DNA of 64,000 nt. Source: Streptomyces sp. CG1 (GTDB taxonomy: Bacteria; Actinomycetota; Actinomycetes; Streptomycetales; Streptomycetaceae). Made by a program: the position numbers and the translations under genes. The notes under the pieces are model-generated. The model did no database searches and was not told the origin of the DNA. It saw only the letters and a list, made by a program, of their open reading frames with translations. Every line of letters starts with the position of its first letter. The stretch's first letter is position 1. The DNA is taken from the NCBI RefSeq assembly GCF_041080625.1, contig NZ_CP163518.1, positions 8,177,501 to 8,241,500 on the forward strand, in the 5' to 3' direction. This document shows positions 40,973-50,012 of this stretch, one piece after another.

Positions 40973-41039
40973 CGAACCGGGGGACTGGCCCAATATAGGA
41001 ATGCAAGGCAGCGCGAGACGGACGGTAGGAGGCGGTGAG

Positions 41040-41819
41040 ATGAAGTTCGGAATACTGGGCCCTCTTCTTGTGCAAGGGAGCGGGGGAGACATACTTACGC
41101 CCAGCGCCACGAAGCCAAAAATCGTGCTGGCCAATCTGCTGGTCCACCCGGACCGGGTCGTTTCCTCCCGGCAGTTGACGGAGGAGTTGTGGGGAGAGAC
41201 CCCGCCTCGCACTGCGGGTGGAGCACTGCACGTGTACGTGTCGAAAATCCGAAAACTTGTCGATGAAAGGGGTACCCGGCCAAGGTATTCGACGATCGCC
41301 ACGCGGCCGCCAGGCTATGTCTTCTCGATGTCCGGGCACGACAGCGACATCGATCAGTTCAACCGGGTTCAGCGGCAGGCGACGGCCTTGAGGAAGGCCG
41401 GCGACTCTGAAGGCGCCGTTGAACTCCTAGAGCAGGGGTTGGCGCTTTGGCGAGGCTCGGCTTTGGCGGATGTCCGATTCACCCCGCGCTTGATGCGCAC
41501 TGCACAATACCTGGACGAGCTTTACGCCGCATCATGCGAGAAAAAATTCGAAATCAGTCTGGCTCTCGGACGGTATTCCGAATTGGTTGGCGAACTTTAC
41601 GCCTTTGCTGACGAGCACCCTACTCGGGAGCGTGTCCACGAGTTCTTGATGTTGGCGCTGTACAACACAGAACGGACTAATGACGCGCTTCGCGTCTACA
41701 CTTCGCTGCGCAACGTCCTGCGCGACCAGTCAGGACTCAACCCCAGTCCGCGGTTGCAGCGTCTGCAACGGATCATCCTGTCCCAGAAACTTGAGCGGCT
41801 CCCGGCGCTCCACTACTGA
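41040..41819 (+). CDS. SARP-family pathway activator
   Basis: A 259-residue regulator of the small SARP type (AfsR/DnrI/RedD). It has an OmpR-like winged helix at the N-terminus (K-F-G-I-L-G-P-L, then K-P-K-I-V-L-A-N-L-L and Q-L-T-E-E-L-W, then V-Y-V-S-K-I-R-K-L) and a bacterial transcriptional activation domain with TPR-like helices to the end. No ATPase domain follows. I use the ATG at 41040, with a GGAGGCGG site eight bases upstream, rather than the ATG at 41001. Lying right behind the NRPS operon, it is the best candidate for its specific activator. Target sites were not located. Confidence 0.9.
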   Translation: MKFGILGPLLVQGSGGDILTPSATKPKIVLANLLVHPDRVVSSRQLTEELWGETPPRTAGGALHVYVSKIRKLVDERGTRPRYSTIATRPPGYVFSMSGHDSDIDQFNRVQRQATALRKAGDSEGAVELLEQGLALWRGSALADVRFTPRLMRTAQYLDELYAASCEKKFEISLALGRYSELVGELYAFADEHPTRERVHEFLMLALYNTERTNDALRVYTSLRNVLRDQSGLNPSPRLQRLQRIILSQKLERLPALHY

Positions 41820-42100
41820 ACTACTTGAAGTGCGCGATGGGAGCGGTTTATCTGCTAATCGAATAGATGTAGTAGTGGAGGTTTTGGATGTGTGATGGTC
41901 GCGCAGCCCATGAGGCCGTGCGGTTGCCGGGTGACGGCGCAGGGCCGGGGCCAGGGTGCGGACTGGCAGGGAGATCTGCCGGAGTTCTGCGGTGATGTTG
42001 CGGTCCGGCATGTGTCGGCGGCGGCTGAACCAGGGTTCGGCCGTCGTCGAGAGCATGGCAAAGAGCACCAAATGCGTGGTTCTGCAGGGCGGCCAGTTCT

Positions 42101-42967
42101 TCAGGCTGTCGGGTGAGGGGGCTGGAGGCGTCTTCGGCGGAAATCGCAGGCGGGTCTGTCAGCGTCCGTGGAACTTCGAACGGCTACGGCGGCAGCAAAG
42201 CCGTCAGGCGCAGTCACGTCCCTGATGCTCCAGCCGTCAGGTGCCTGTGCGCGGTGTGCCTCAGTACCGAGGTAGTCGTGTGACAAGTTACCCGCGACTC
42301 CGGTGCCCAGTCCCTTCAGATACGCCTCCTTGCGTGTCCAGACACGGGCGAACGCGCGTGGTCTCGCGGTGACGTCCAGATCCTTTATTTCTGCCACCTC
42401 CTTCGGATGCAGCATCCGTGTCAAGCCGTCGACGGTCCGAGGCACGGGCAGGCGTTGGATGTCCGCACCGACTGGTGTGGACGACAACGCCAGCAGCACC
42501 ATGGGACTGCTGTGGGAGAGGGAGAAGTGCACGGAGCCGTCCTCGAGGCTGGGCCGCCCGTGCGGTCCTCCACACAGAGGGCAGGAATCGCGGACCAAGG
42601 GGAGCCTCCGAGGATCCCGTCCTGTGACGGAGGATACCAACTGACGTAGAGCCAGGTGAGCCAGCAGGTACGTGAGTTGGTCGTCATCGCGCAGGAAGGT
42701 GGTGGCGCGCTCGAGTTCGCTGTCGCTCAGCACGGCGGGTGCAAGCCGAGCGGCCCGGTTTCCATCCCGCTCGGCGTTGGCTATCCACACAGAAGGCGTC
42801 AGCGGCCGGACTAGCGGCCTGGTCAGAGAGAACACTTGTGGGGCTATTGAGGCGGTCGTGGCCAGCACCTGTCCAGCATAGGCAATTGGGCCAAGGCTGA
42901 GCCTTGAGAGAGGTCTCACAGCGGCTGATCGGATCAACCACCGGTAGGTACCCAGCCCCTGTGTCAC
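42101..42967 (-). CDS. Sfp-type 4'-phosphopantetheinyl transferase
   Basis: Up to 288 residues. The transferase core has P-V-G-A-D-I-Q (first metal-binding Asp) and F-A-R-V-W-T-R-K-E-A-Y-L-K-G-L-G-T-G (W-x-x-K-E-A), preceded by F-S-L-S-H-S. It would attach the phosphopantetheine arm to the T domains and the ACP of this cluster. The start is uncertain: GTG 42967 gives the full length, and a GTG about 33 codons in would fit the family's usual N-terminus equally well. It is transcribed toward the SARP gene, with 280 bp of unassigned DNA between them. Confidence 0.88.
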   Translation of the reverse strand: MTQGLGTYRWLIRSAAVRPLSRLSLGPIAYAGQVLATTASIAPQVFSLTRPLVRPLTPSVWIANAERDGNRAARLAPAVLSDSELERATTFLRDDDQLTYLLAHLALRQLVSSVTGRDPRRLPLVRDSCPLCGGPHGRPSLEDGSVHFSLSHSSPMVLLALSSTPVGADIQRLPVPRTVDGLTRMLHPKEVAEIKDLDVTARPRAFARVWTRKEAYLKGLGTGVAGNLSHDYLGTEAHRAQAPDGWSIRDVTAPDGFAAAVAVRSSTDADRPACDFRRRRLQPPHPTA

Positions 42968-43009
42968 GCTAGCGGTCCCGGCCGATCGGCGACGGCCCCG
43001 TCTGGCTTC

Positions 43010-43440
43010 CTATTCACGACACTGACGTCGGAGGAGTTGACCAGGTAGGAGGAGCAGTGCGGTATGACGCTGTGTTGAGTCCCGTCGGCAGGACCTGGTG
43101 CGGTGTTGCAAGGTACCGGCCTCGCTCCCAGCTTGCAGGCCCGGGCTGGCGAGCTCGGGGTCGATCTTCACTGGGCCGCCGACGAGGTTGATCCAGCCGG
43201 TCACGGAGAAGTAGCGCCCCGCCTCTCTTCGGGGACTTCGAGGGCGAAGCAGCCGCCTCGGTCCGGGACCACTCCGACGGTGAGGAGGGTGTGCCGCCAG
43301 TTCGCGTACTGGCCGGCGCTCATCCGGAACGTAGTGCACCTGACGACAGGGCTGTGGGATCTTCGAGGGGTCCACCTGGAACTCGCCGCGCCGATGGCAC
43401 ATGGGCGCGCTGCCGTGCAACGGGCGCCGGACGGCTAGAC
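43010..43440 (-). other. Broken coding stretch, unrecognised
   Basis: Two minus-strand frames read like protein and appear to join by a frameshift near 43230. One has Y-A-N-W-R-H-T-L-L-T-V-G-V-V-P-D-R-G and the next G-R-Y-F-S-V-T-G-W-I-N-L-V. I do not recognise the family. It is probably a relic rather than a working gene. Confidence 0.3.
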
Positions 43441-44619
43441 GGTGAACGTCCCGTCAGCTGTTGCGCCAGGTCCTCGGCGGCCTCGGTTAGATCGACGCGT
43501 GCACTCGCTCGCCCATCAGATGAACCCATCCTCTGCTCGGAGTAGTTGGCGGTGATCACGCCCTCCTATTGAAGTCGGCCCCAGTTGGTAAGAGGTGTAC
43601 GAGAACGCGTGAGACAACGAAGCCCGGTCTGCATGCTCCGTCGGCCTTTCAGCCGCGCAGCGGGCTACGACTGCGTCAGCATCCGGCGTGGGAGAGCGAT
43701 CATTTCTCGTCTACCATCCTCTGCTCCTGGCTGCCGTGATCGGCTCTGATGGCGTTGGTGAGGTTACGGCACGTGATCATTTTCAGGGGCGTTACTCAGG
43801 CGACACTACTCTGAGTAGCGGGTTTTTGAGTCCTCTGGCTTCTTTGGCCGGGAAAACTTGAGGGAGCGTGTATTTCGGTCATCCGGGTTTCCCATGGTTG
43901 TGCGAGGGTCTCGGGGGATGCGACTCTCTTGATCAAAGATAGACGCATGGGGGTGTGGCGATTCGGATGCCGCGCTTCCGGCGGGCGACGGGGGTAGAGC
44001 TTGTTGAGTATCGAGTCAAGTGTGACTTCACTAGACGGTGTAGTGATCGGCATGTAATGCATTCGACGCTTCTGTGCTTGCCTGTTGTGCTTGATCACGG
44101 TTGAGGTCAACCGAACGTGCGCTCGTGGTGATGCGCGTCGGGTGGACCTGCCCCAGAGTGTCGATAAAATTCCCCTTCGGCCACATCGTGTCATCACCTG
44201 ATGGATCGAAGACGTCACGCCGTTTGCCGGGAATGCGATGCCGTCATGGGACTCACACACGCGCACATATCGCGCCTGGTGTCGCCTGATATCAGAGATC
44301 AGAGGGTGCCCTCAACGGCGTTACTGCTGTTGTCCGCCCGACTGTATTACTCATTCTTCATGGCGCCCGATCCGGATACAGTGCGTCAGAGGCAAGCCTA
44401 TCGCTGGGGTATTCGGAGGGGCAGGTACGGAGCCCCCGCTGCGGCTGAATTGGTCACCTTACGAAAGTGTTCGCGTCATCTGGGATCGATTCCGGCACCG
44501 CGCGCCGGGTTTGACAGCGCGTTGACTGCAGACCTACCAGGACGCCGAGCGTGAATTTAAGACTCCGAGCGGTCCACGCTCGGTGGCCTTGAAAAGGGCC
44601 CGTACAGAAGGAGAAAACA
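43441..44619. other. Spacer before the lasso operon, no supported gene
   Basis: About 1.2 kb of lower GC content. Open frames are short and lack recognisable domains or ribosome sites. The lasso operon promoter must lie toward its right end, but I could not place it. Confidence 0.5.
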
Positions 44620-44757
44620 ATGGAGAACCAGCAGCACGAAGAGTTGGTTCAGCAGGGCTATGAACCGCCCGCGCTGACGGCCGTCGGGGAGTTCTCGGAG
44701 GACACGCTCGGCTTTGGCAGCGACCACACCGATTTCCTCGCCAACCAGGGCTGGTAG
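44620..44757 (+). CDS. Lasso peptide precursor
   Basis: A 45-residue precursor with an AGAAGGAG site seven bases before ATG 44620. The leader has the recognition pattern YxxPxLxxxGxF (Y-E-P-P-A-L-T-A-V-G-E-F) and ends D-T-L, putting Thr at the penultimate leader position as is usual. The predicted core is GFGSDHTDFLANQGW, 15 residues. Gly1 would be joined to the side chain of Asp8, giving an eight-membered ring and the tail FLANQGW. No Cys is present, so this is a class II lasso peptide. The GFGS start and Asp8 resemble sungsanpin and chaxapeptin as I recall them. The biosynthetic genes begin 27 bp downstream. Confidence 0.92.
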   Translation: MENQQHEELVQQGYEPPALTAVGEFSEDTLGFGSDHTDFLANQGW

Positions 44758-44784
44758 GGAACCGGCCGACTCGGACGGAGTGAC

Positions 44785-46599
44785 ATGAGCACCGGGTTCG
44801 TCGTGCTGCCCGACGGTTGCGCCACAGACCTCAAGTGGCTCTATAAGTCGCCGCAGGTCATCACCCACCTGTCGGGCAAACCCTGGCTGGTGGGCCGGTG
44901 GGGGGCGGACGAAATAGTTAGGGCCCAGGCGGGCTCGGTATGTGTGGTGGTGATCGGACACTGCCCGGTCACCACCACACGGCTCACCTGGCTGGCCGGA
45001 CGCGTGAAATCGCAATCCGATGTTGGAGCGCTGGCCAGTCAACTCCCCGGCAGTTACCACCTGATTGTGGCCTCCCCGGACGGAACGAGTGTCCGGGGCA
45101 CCATCACCGGCTCACGCCAGGTCTTCCATACCCGGGTGGATGGTCATGCAGTAGCCTCCGACCGTCCCGATACCCTGGCCCTGCTGACCGGCGCTGGCGT
45201 GGACGAAGGTGTACTGGCGGCACGGTTGGCGACCGCAGGCCGGCTACCGGCTCCATTGGGAACTGCCAGCGTCTGGTCCGGGATCTCCACAGTCTCTGAT
45301 GACCACTGCCTGATCATGGTAGAAGGCCGGGGACGGGAGGCCCGTTGGTGGAAGGCTCCAGCGTCCGAACTTCCTCTCCAGCAGGGCGCATCAACGGTAC
45401 AGGCCGCCCTGTCGGACGCCGTACGCAGCCGCGCCTCCGGCCAGCGCCTTTTGAGTGCGGACCTGTCTGGTGGTATGGATTCCACCGCGCTGTGCTTCCT
45501 GGCCGCTCGGAGCGCCCCCAAGCTGCTGACCTTTCGATGGGGTGAGGCTGACCCGGGCAACGACGACGCGGTGTTCGCAGCACACTCAGCGGCCCTGCTC
45601 GATCAGGCTTCCCATGCGGTGGTACCGCAGCACGAACTGCCTGCGTTGTTCGCACACCCGGGAGACTTGGCAGACACCGAACAGCCGTACCTTTTCACTC
45701 GGACGCTCGCGCGCATGAAATACACGGTCGGCGTCCTCGCCGACGGCGGCTCGCGGGCACATTTGGCAGGACATGGGGCGGACGAGCTGTTCGGCAGGCT
45801 CCCAGGCTATCTACACCGGTTGCTGCGCCGGCAGCCCTGGCTCGCGCTGCGACATCTGCGCGGCTATCAGGCCCTCAACCGCTGGCCTTTGCGCGGAATG
45901 CTTGCGGAGCTCGCTCGCGCGGATTCCGTAGGGGACTGGTGGCGCGCCGAGGCCGATTCCCTCACCGGCCCCGCCCCGGCCCCCAGATACGCACCATTGG
46001 GCTGGGGTCTGATGCCGCTGCGCGCCCCGGTCTGGGTGACGGAAGCCGCTGTCGACATGGCCAGGTCGGAGCTGCGGGCGGCCGCTGATGCCGCGAGTCC
46101 CTTTGCCGACGATCGTGGCCAGCACCAGTTCCTGGTGGCCCTGCGGACGACTGCACCGGCGTACCGGCAGTTTGCCCGTCTTTTCGACACCGCGGGGATC
46201 CGACTGCATCAGCCCTACCTCGACGACCGCGTTGTTGAGGCCGCTCTGGCCGTGCGTGTGCACGAGCGTTGCACGCCTTGGGAGTACAAGCCCCTGCTGG
46301 CTGCGGCGATGCGGGACATCCTGCCTGAACGCGTTCGCGCACGAACAACGAAGGGCTCCTTTGATGAGGATTTGCGCAGTGGGCTGAGCCGTAGCCTTGA
46401 CGGGCTCCTGGAGCTCTTCGCGGACTCCGAACTTGCCAGGGCGGGCCTGATCTCAGCAGACGCGGTCCGCTCTCAATTGCTGACTCCGCAAGCCAATCTG
46501 ACTAGAGACTTCGCCGTTGAGCATCTTCTCGGCTGCGAGACCTGGTTCCGTGCTGCACGCCACCTCGGTCGAAACGAAAGGCGACACAAACGAAAGTGA
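44785..46599 (+). CDS. Lasso cyclase, asparagine synthetase-like
   Basis: A 604-residue homologue of class B asparagine synthetase, the lasso macrocyclase. The ATP-pyrophosphatase loop S-G-G-M-D-S-T lies at residues 228-234. The N-terminal glutaminase-like domain lacks the catalytic Cys2 (the protein begins M-S-T), as expected. A late G-H-G-A-D-E-L-F-G segment is also typical. It adenylates the Asp8 side chain of the core and lets the freed Gly1 amine attack it, forming the ring. Start ATG 44785 has a CGGAG site. It overlaps the next gene by GTGA. Confidence 0.93.
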   Translation: MSTGFVVLPDGCATDLKWLYKSPQVITHLSGKPWLVGRWGADEIVRAQAGSVCVVVIGHCPVTTTRLTWLAGRVKSQSDVGALASQLPGSYHLIVASPDGTSVRGTITGSRQVFHTRVDGHAVASDRPDTLALLTGAGVDEGVLAARLATAGRLPAPLGTASVWSGISTVSDDHCLIMVEGRGREARWWKAPASELPLQQGASTVQAALSDAVRSRASGQRLLSADLSGGMDSTALCFLAARSAPKLLTFRWGEADPGNDDAVFAAHSAALLDQASHAVVPQHELPALFAHPGDLADTEQPYLFTRTLARMKYTVGVLADGGSRAHLAGHGADELFGRLPGYLHRLLRRQPWLALRHLRGYQALNRWPLRGMLAELARADSVGDWWRAEADSLTGPAPAPRYAPLGWGLMPLRAPVWVTEAAVDMARSELRAAADAASPFADDRGQHQFLVALRTTAPAYRQFARLFDTAGIRLHQPYLDDRVVEAALAVRVHERCTPWEYKPLLAAAMRDILPERVRARTTKGSFDEDLRSGLSRSLDGLLELFADSELARAGLISADAVRSQLLTPQANLTRDFAVEHLLGCETWFRAARHLGRNERRHKRK

Positions 46600-46865
46600 G
46601 CGTCACATTTTCCCTCAATCGGCAGGTGTCCCTTGTCGAGACAAACGATGGAGCAGTACTTCTCCATGAACGCCTCGGTTATTACTGGCAGTTGAACGCC
46701 ACGGGGTTGTCGGTCCTCCACAGCCTGACCAGCGGTCAGACCTGCGAGGAGGCGGCTCAGGTGCTCGCTTCCGAACACGCAATTGACGCGTCACGCGCTC
46801 GGAGCGACGTCGCAGCTATCCTGGCTTCCCTGCGCTCGGCGGACCTGCTGCAGGAGAACCGATGA
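46596..46865 (+). CDS. Lasso RRE protein, PqqD-like (B1)
   Basis: An 89-residue PqqD-fold protein that binds the leader peptide and presents the precursor to the peptidase. The pattern fits: a beta-rich N-terminus with V-L-L-H-E-R-L-G-Y-Y-W-Q-L-N-A-T-G, then a three-helix part with Q-T-C-E-E-A-A. GTG 46596 overlaps the cyclase stop and its own stop overlaps the peptidase ATG, so the three are translationally coupled. In actinobacteria this domain is usually a separate small protein, as here. Confidence 0.92.
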   Translation: MSVTFSLNRQVSLVETNDGAVLLHERLGYYWQLNATGLSVLHSLTSGQTCEEAAQVLASEHAIDASRARSDVAAILASLRSADLLQENR

Positions 46866-47302
46866 GTATACCCGTGGCGTTGTCTCGCCGCGATCGACTG
46901 CCGCCGCACCGGCGATTGGTTCCTCTCTTGGTCGTGGCCGTTGCCGGAGTCCTCAGCAGGCTCTCTCCATCCAAGCTGCGCGCGGTGCTGGAGTTCGCTC
47001 GCCGTGGTGCGGTTCCGTCCACCGCGGACCAAGCCGCGGCGGCACGGACAGCCGTAGTCGCGGTCAGCCTGCGATGCGCAGGGCAGGCATGCCTACAGCG
47101 CTCGGTGGCCACTGCCCTTCTTTGCCGAGTGCGCGGTACCTGGCCCACCTGGTGCACGGGCGTCCGTACTAATCCCTTCGCGGCTCATGCGTGGGTTGAA
47201 GTCGGAGGAGTCCCTGTCGGAGAACCATATCCGGCTGGCCACTTCCGAACCCTTTTGGCGGTCGGGCCTGCCAAAGACACGCCTGCGAAGCGGTCGCAAT
47301 AG
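46862..47302 (+). CDS. Lasso leader peptidase, transglutaminase-like (B2)
   Basis: A 146-residue cysteine protease of the lasso B2 family. The catalytic Cys is C77 (G-Q-A-C-L-Q-R-S) and the His is H109 (A-A-H-A-W-V-E-V). The third residue, twelve positions after the His, is Glu121 in V-G-E-P rather than Asp. It removes the leader after Leu(-1). A short hydrophobic segment (20-32) may aid membrane contact. No ABC transporter gene follows, although lasso operons often end with one. About 10 bp later the sequence becomes NRPS and IS1380 debris. Confidence 0.92.
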   Translation: MSIPVALSRRDRLPPHRRLVPLLVVAVAGVLSRLSPSKLRAVLEFARRGAVPSTADQAAAARTAVVAVSLRCAGQACLQRSVATALLCRVRGTWPTWCTGVRTNPFAAHAWVEVGGVPVGEPYPAGHFRTLLAVGPAKDTPAKRSQ

Positions 47303-47309
47303 GTCAGGC

Positions 47310-47659
47310 GCGTTCGAGGTGTGATCGGCTGCGGAGAGGCTTATTGCATGAGGGAGCGGTTGTAGGGCGGCGCACCGAGCCAGCGACGCCGGTCAGTACC
47401 TCGGCGATGCTCGCTTGCGCGGAAACCGCGACGGGCAGTGGCAGGATGTTGGAGAACATGCCCGAGGTGTAGCGGTGGACCGCGGTGACGAGGGCATCGG
47501 CAGCACGCCAAGCACAGCCGTATCGGTCCCGCCAATGGCCGCCAGGCGGTGGAGGAAACTGGCCCTCGGGCTGGTCACATAGCAGGCACAGGTCGGCGGC
47601 CGCCGCCTCGCCGCCGTCGGCGAGCATCACCGCCAGGTCAACCGCTATCCCCGCCCGGA
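47310..47659 (-). pseudogene. NRPS C-domain relic joined to an IS1380 relic
   Basis: Read on the minus strand from the right, the first part is IS1380 transposase (I-A-V-D-L-A-V-M-L-A-D-G-G-E-A). It then switches to a piece of a condensation domain: T-S-G-M-F-S-N-I-L-P-L-P-V-A-V-S, with the start of the R-R-Q-R-Y region out of frame. It resembles the C-starter type of subunit 1 but is not a copy of it. This is the debris of an NRPS gene that was broken by mobile DNA. Confidence 0.7.
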
Positions 47660-49349
47660 TTAGCCTCCCCGTTTCGCTTCGGGTGGCTGAGCTGGTGTGA
47701 TGGCCGTGAAGTGGGGGTTTTTGGTTGTTGGCTGTCGGGCGGGCATGGTCGAGGCCCGACGCGCGGGTCGGGTTCTCCGGGGTTCCTCGGGTCGTGGGGG
47801 TGTAGGGACGGTGCCGAGGTTCAGGTGGCTGGCCGTGGCAGCGCCGCTAGGCGGGCGAATGCGCTGATCAGCTCGTTTCGCCAGGGCCAGGTCGCGGCGA
47901 TCCGCAGGTGCACGCGGCGCCCGCCGTGGGTGATACGGGCGGCTGAGTGCAGCAGCCGGTAGCGGAGTTTCTTCGGCTCGGCGGCTGCCAGTTCGCCCTC
48001 CAGCAGCAGGATGCGTGTCCAGGCGAGCAGGTCGAGGGCGGTCAGGGACAGCTCCAGCCACGCTTGGTTGACGTGGAAGTGTCGGGAGGGGAAGCGGCCG
48101 AAGCCGGTGGTCTTGCCGCAGCGGATGCGGTCCTCAACGCGGGCGTGCGCGCGGTGGCGGACTTCCAGGTACTGTAATGAGCCTTCGCCGTAGGGGGTGT
48201 CGGTGAGGAAGACCTGGTGGCGCATGCCCTCGTCGAGGTCGAACAGGGACAGCTGGGCGCCGGGATGCGGGCGCTCGCGGCGGACGATGATCCGAGTGTC
48301 CTCGGGCAGGCCCGGCAGGTCGACCAGGCCGGTGAGCTCGGCGACGTGGGCGCCTTGTCGCAGGGTGCCGTCCTGTTCGAGGGCGGGGTGCCAGACCTGG
48401 TCGGGCAGCTGGCGTATCGCTCGGCGGACCCGTTCGGTGATGGAGTATCCGACGGAGAAGCAGGTGTGGATTCCGCGCGAGCGGAGGCCGTGTATGTGGG
48501 CCAGGAACGCTTTGGCGGATCCGGCGCTGTCCGCGCGGATGAGGATGTCGGTGCCGTGGCGGTGGACATCGGGGAGCTGGGCGAGCGCGGCGTCGAGCAC
48601 GGTGATGTGGTCCTCGGCGGTGTTGGCCGCGGCGTTTCCGGGCCGCAGCAGGCCGGCCAGGGCCTCGCCGGTGTTGTCGAGGAAGCACAGCAGCGGGTGG
48701 TAGCCGAAGCCGTGTTTGTAGGTCGGCGCCGCATGCTCCTTCTCGGAGTGGCAGGTGACCAGGGTGGCGTCGATGTCCAGGACCAGGCCTGGCAGTTCGC
48801 GTCCGCCTGCACGCGAGGCCGGTATTACCTCCCGCCTCTCGCCGGCTTGCAGCCAGGCGACCTCGCGGGCGGTGGCACGGGCCGCGCGCAGAGCGCCGAG
48901 TGTGGCCGGATCGATGCCCGCCAGCAGTCGCCACGCGGTGGGACTGGACGCGACCGGGCCGAACACCTCGGCCTGATCGCGCAGCAGGGCCAGGTCGGCG
49001 ATCGCCTCGCCGCCGTCGGCCAGCATCACCGCCAAGTCCACGGCGATCCGGCCGGGGGCTTGACCGGTGCCGCGCGGTCGCAGTTGGCGCAGCGCGTCGG
49101 TGAAAGCCGTGGTCAGGCCGGTGGCATCGGCGAGATCGGCCAGCAGACGGGATCCGGCACGACTGACCACCCCGCGACCGTCAGCTGAAACGACGAGCTT
49201 GGGACGCGACCCGGTAGTGTGCACGCAGAAAGTGCCTTCCTGCTGTGGTGACAGAAGCCCTAGACAAGCCTCATCATCCCAGCTCAGAAGGCACTTTCGC
49301 GTTCCCGCTCAAGATCCGGACGCCACCGCAAGTGAAACGCGGAGGTTAG
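47660..49349 (-). mobile_element. Intact IS1380-family insertion sequence
   Basis: About 1.69 kb with imperfect terminal inverted repeats. The left end TAGCCTCCCCGTTTCGCTTC (47661-47680) pairs with the reverse complement of the right end near 49330-49349, about 20 of 25 bases alike. It encodes one full transposase. It lies inside an older IS1380 relic whose two halves are at 47310-47659 and 49352-49480. No clear target duplication was seen. Confidence 0.75.
47821..49224 (-). CDS. IS1380-family transposase
   Basis: A 467-residue DDE transposase of the IS1380/IS4-like type. The first Asp lies in L-V-L-D-I-D-A-T-L-V-T, the second in L-I-R-A-D-S-A-G-S-A-K-A-F, and the Glu in R-H-R-A-H-A-R-V-E-D-R-I-R. 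The N-terminus carries S-A-D-G-R-G-V-V-S-R-A-G-S. Length is normal and the frame is unbroken, so it may be active. The first Met at 49224 is used; an upstream in-frame extension covers the terminal region and is not needed. Confidence 0.9.
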   Translation of the reverse strand: MHTTGSRPKLVVSADGRGVVSRAGSRLLADLADATGLTTAFTDALRQLRPRGTGQAPGRIAVDLAVMLADGGEAIADLALLRDQAEVFGPVASSPTAWRLLAGIDPATLGALRAARATAREVAWLQAGERREVIPASRAGGRELPGLVLDIDATLVTCHSEKEHAAPTYKHGFGYHPLLCFLDNTGEALAGLLRPGNAAANTAEDHITVLDAALAQLPDVHRHGTDILIRADSAGSAKAFLAHIHGLRSRGIHTCFSVGYSITERVRRAIRQLPDQVWHPALEQDGTLRQGAHVAELTGLVDLPGLPEDTRIIVRRERPHPGAQLSLFDLDEGMRHQVFLTDTPYGEGSLQYLEVRHRAHARVEDRIRCGKTTGFGRFPSRHFHVNQAWLELSLTALDLLAWTRILLLEGELAAAEPKKLRYRLLHSAARITHGGRRVHLRIAATWPWRNELISAFARLAALPRPAT

Positions 49350-49351
49350 GG

Positions 49352-49480
49352 CTGCCATCACGCGGATGCAGTCGGTGAAGGGCATCGCCGAAGGACCTGC
49401 GTGAGGCCTGCGGCCTCCGCGAGGTCGGCCAGCAGGTGGGATGCGGCACGGTAGACGACCCCGTGACCGTCGGTGGAGAC
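49352..49480 (-). pseudogene. N-terminal relic of an older IS1380 transposase
   Basis: About 40 codons reading S-T-D-G-H-G-V-V-Y-R-A-A-S-H-L-L-A-D-L-A-E-A-A-G-L-T, the start of an IS1380 transposase that differs from the intact copy. Its expected continuation (I-A-V-D-L-A-V-M) lies on the far side of the intact element at about 47640. Confidence 0.7.
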
Positions 49481-50012
49481 AACGGAAGTGGCAGTCCTGC
49501 GACCCCTGCCCGCTCGTCACGCTGTCGGCATCCGCCGTGACGGGCGGCCGATCTATCCGATCGTCGGCGCTTGCCGGAGGACGAGACCGACGACCACATG
49601 GACGACCCCTGCGCTGGTGACGGCGGCACAGTGCCCAGGTAACGGTGAACCAGGACCGCCTGGGCAGGACGGCTAGGATCACGCGGCCGAGGGCAGGCGG
49701 GCGCGCCACTGTTCCAGCGCGGTGGCAGCCTGCCGAAGATCGACGACCATGATCGAGTCGTGCTCCGGGCCCTCGGCGGCCCCCTCTGGCGGATGGCTCC
49801 GCCGTGGCTCATCAGACTCCCATGTCGTACACCTCGATGCCGTCCGCGTACGCAGCGAACGCGCTCCATGAAGGGCGGGTGACCGAGGTGCCGCAGCCCT
49901 CTCGGTAGTGCCTGCGGCAGATGGCTGATTCCCGCGAGCACCCGTGGACGGCCTGTCCCTGTATCCGTACGCTGGGTAGCCAGTCTGGGCAGAGCACGCA
50001 GGGGGGCGTCGT
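49481..50012. other. Spacer without a supported gene
   Basis: Nothing recognisable on either strand. It separates the IS1380 block from the NLR-like gene group and should hold that group's promoter, perhaps near 49930-50000. Confidence 0.45.

Noticed and set aside
43010..43440. A further NRPS or oxygenase gene fragment
   Set aside because: No C, A, T or E motif could be read and the frame is broken. It is reported only as an unrecognised coding-like stretch.
47866..49188. Plus-strand frames over the IS1380 transposase
   Set aside because: They are antisense to an intact transposase with its DDE residues in place.
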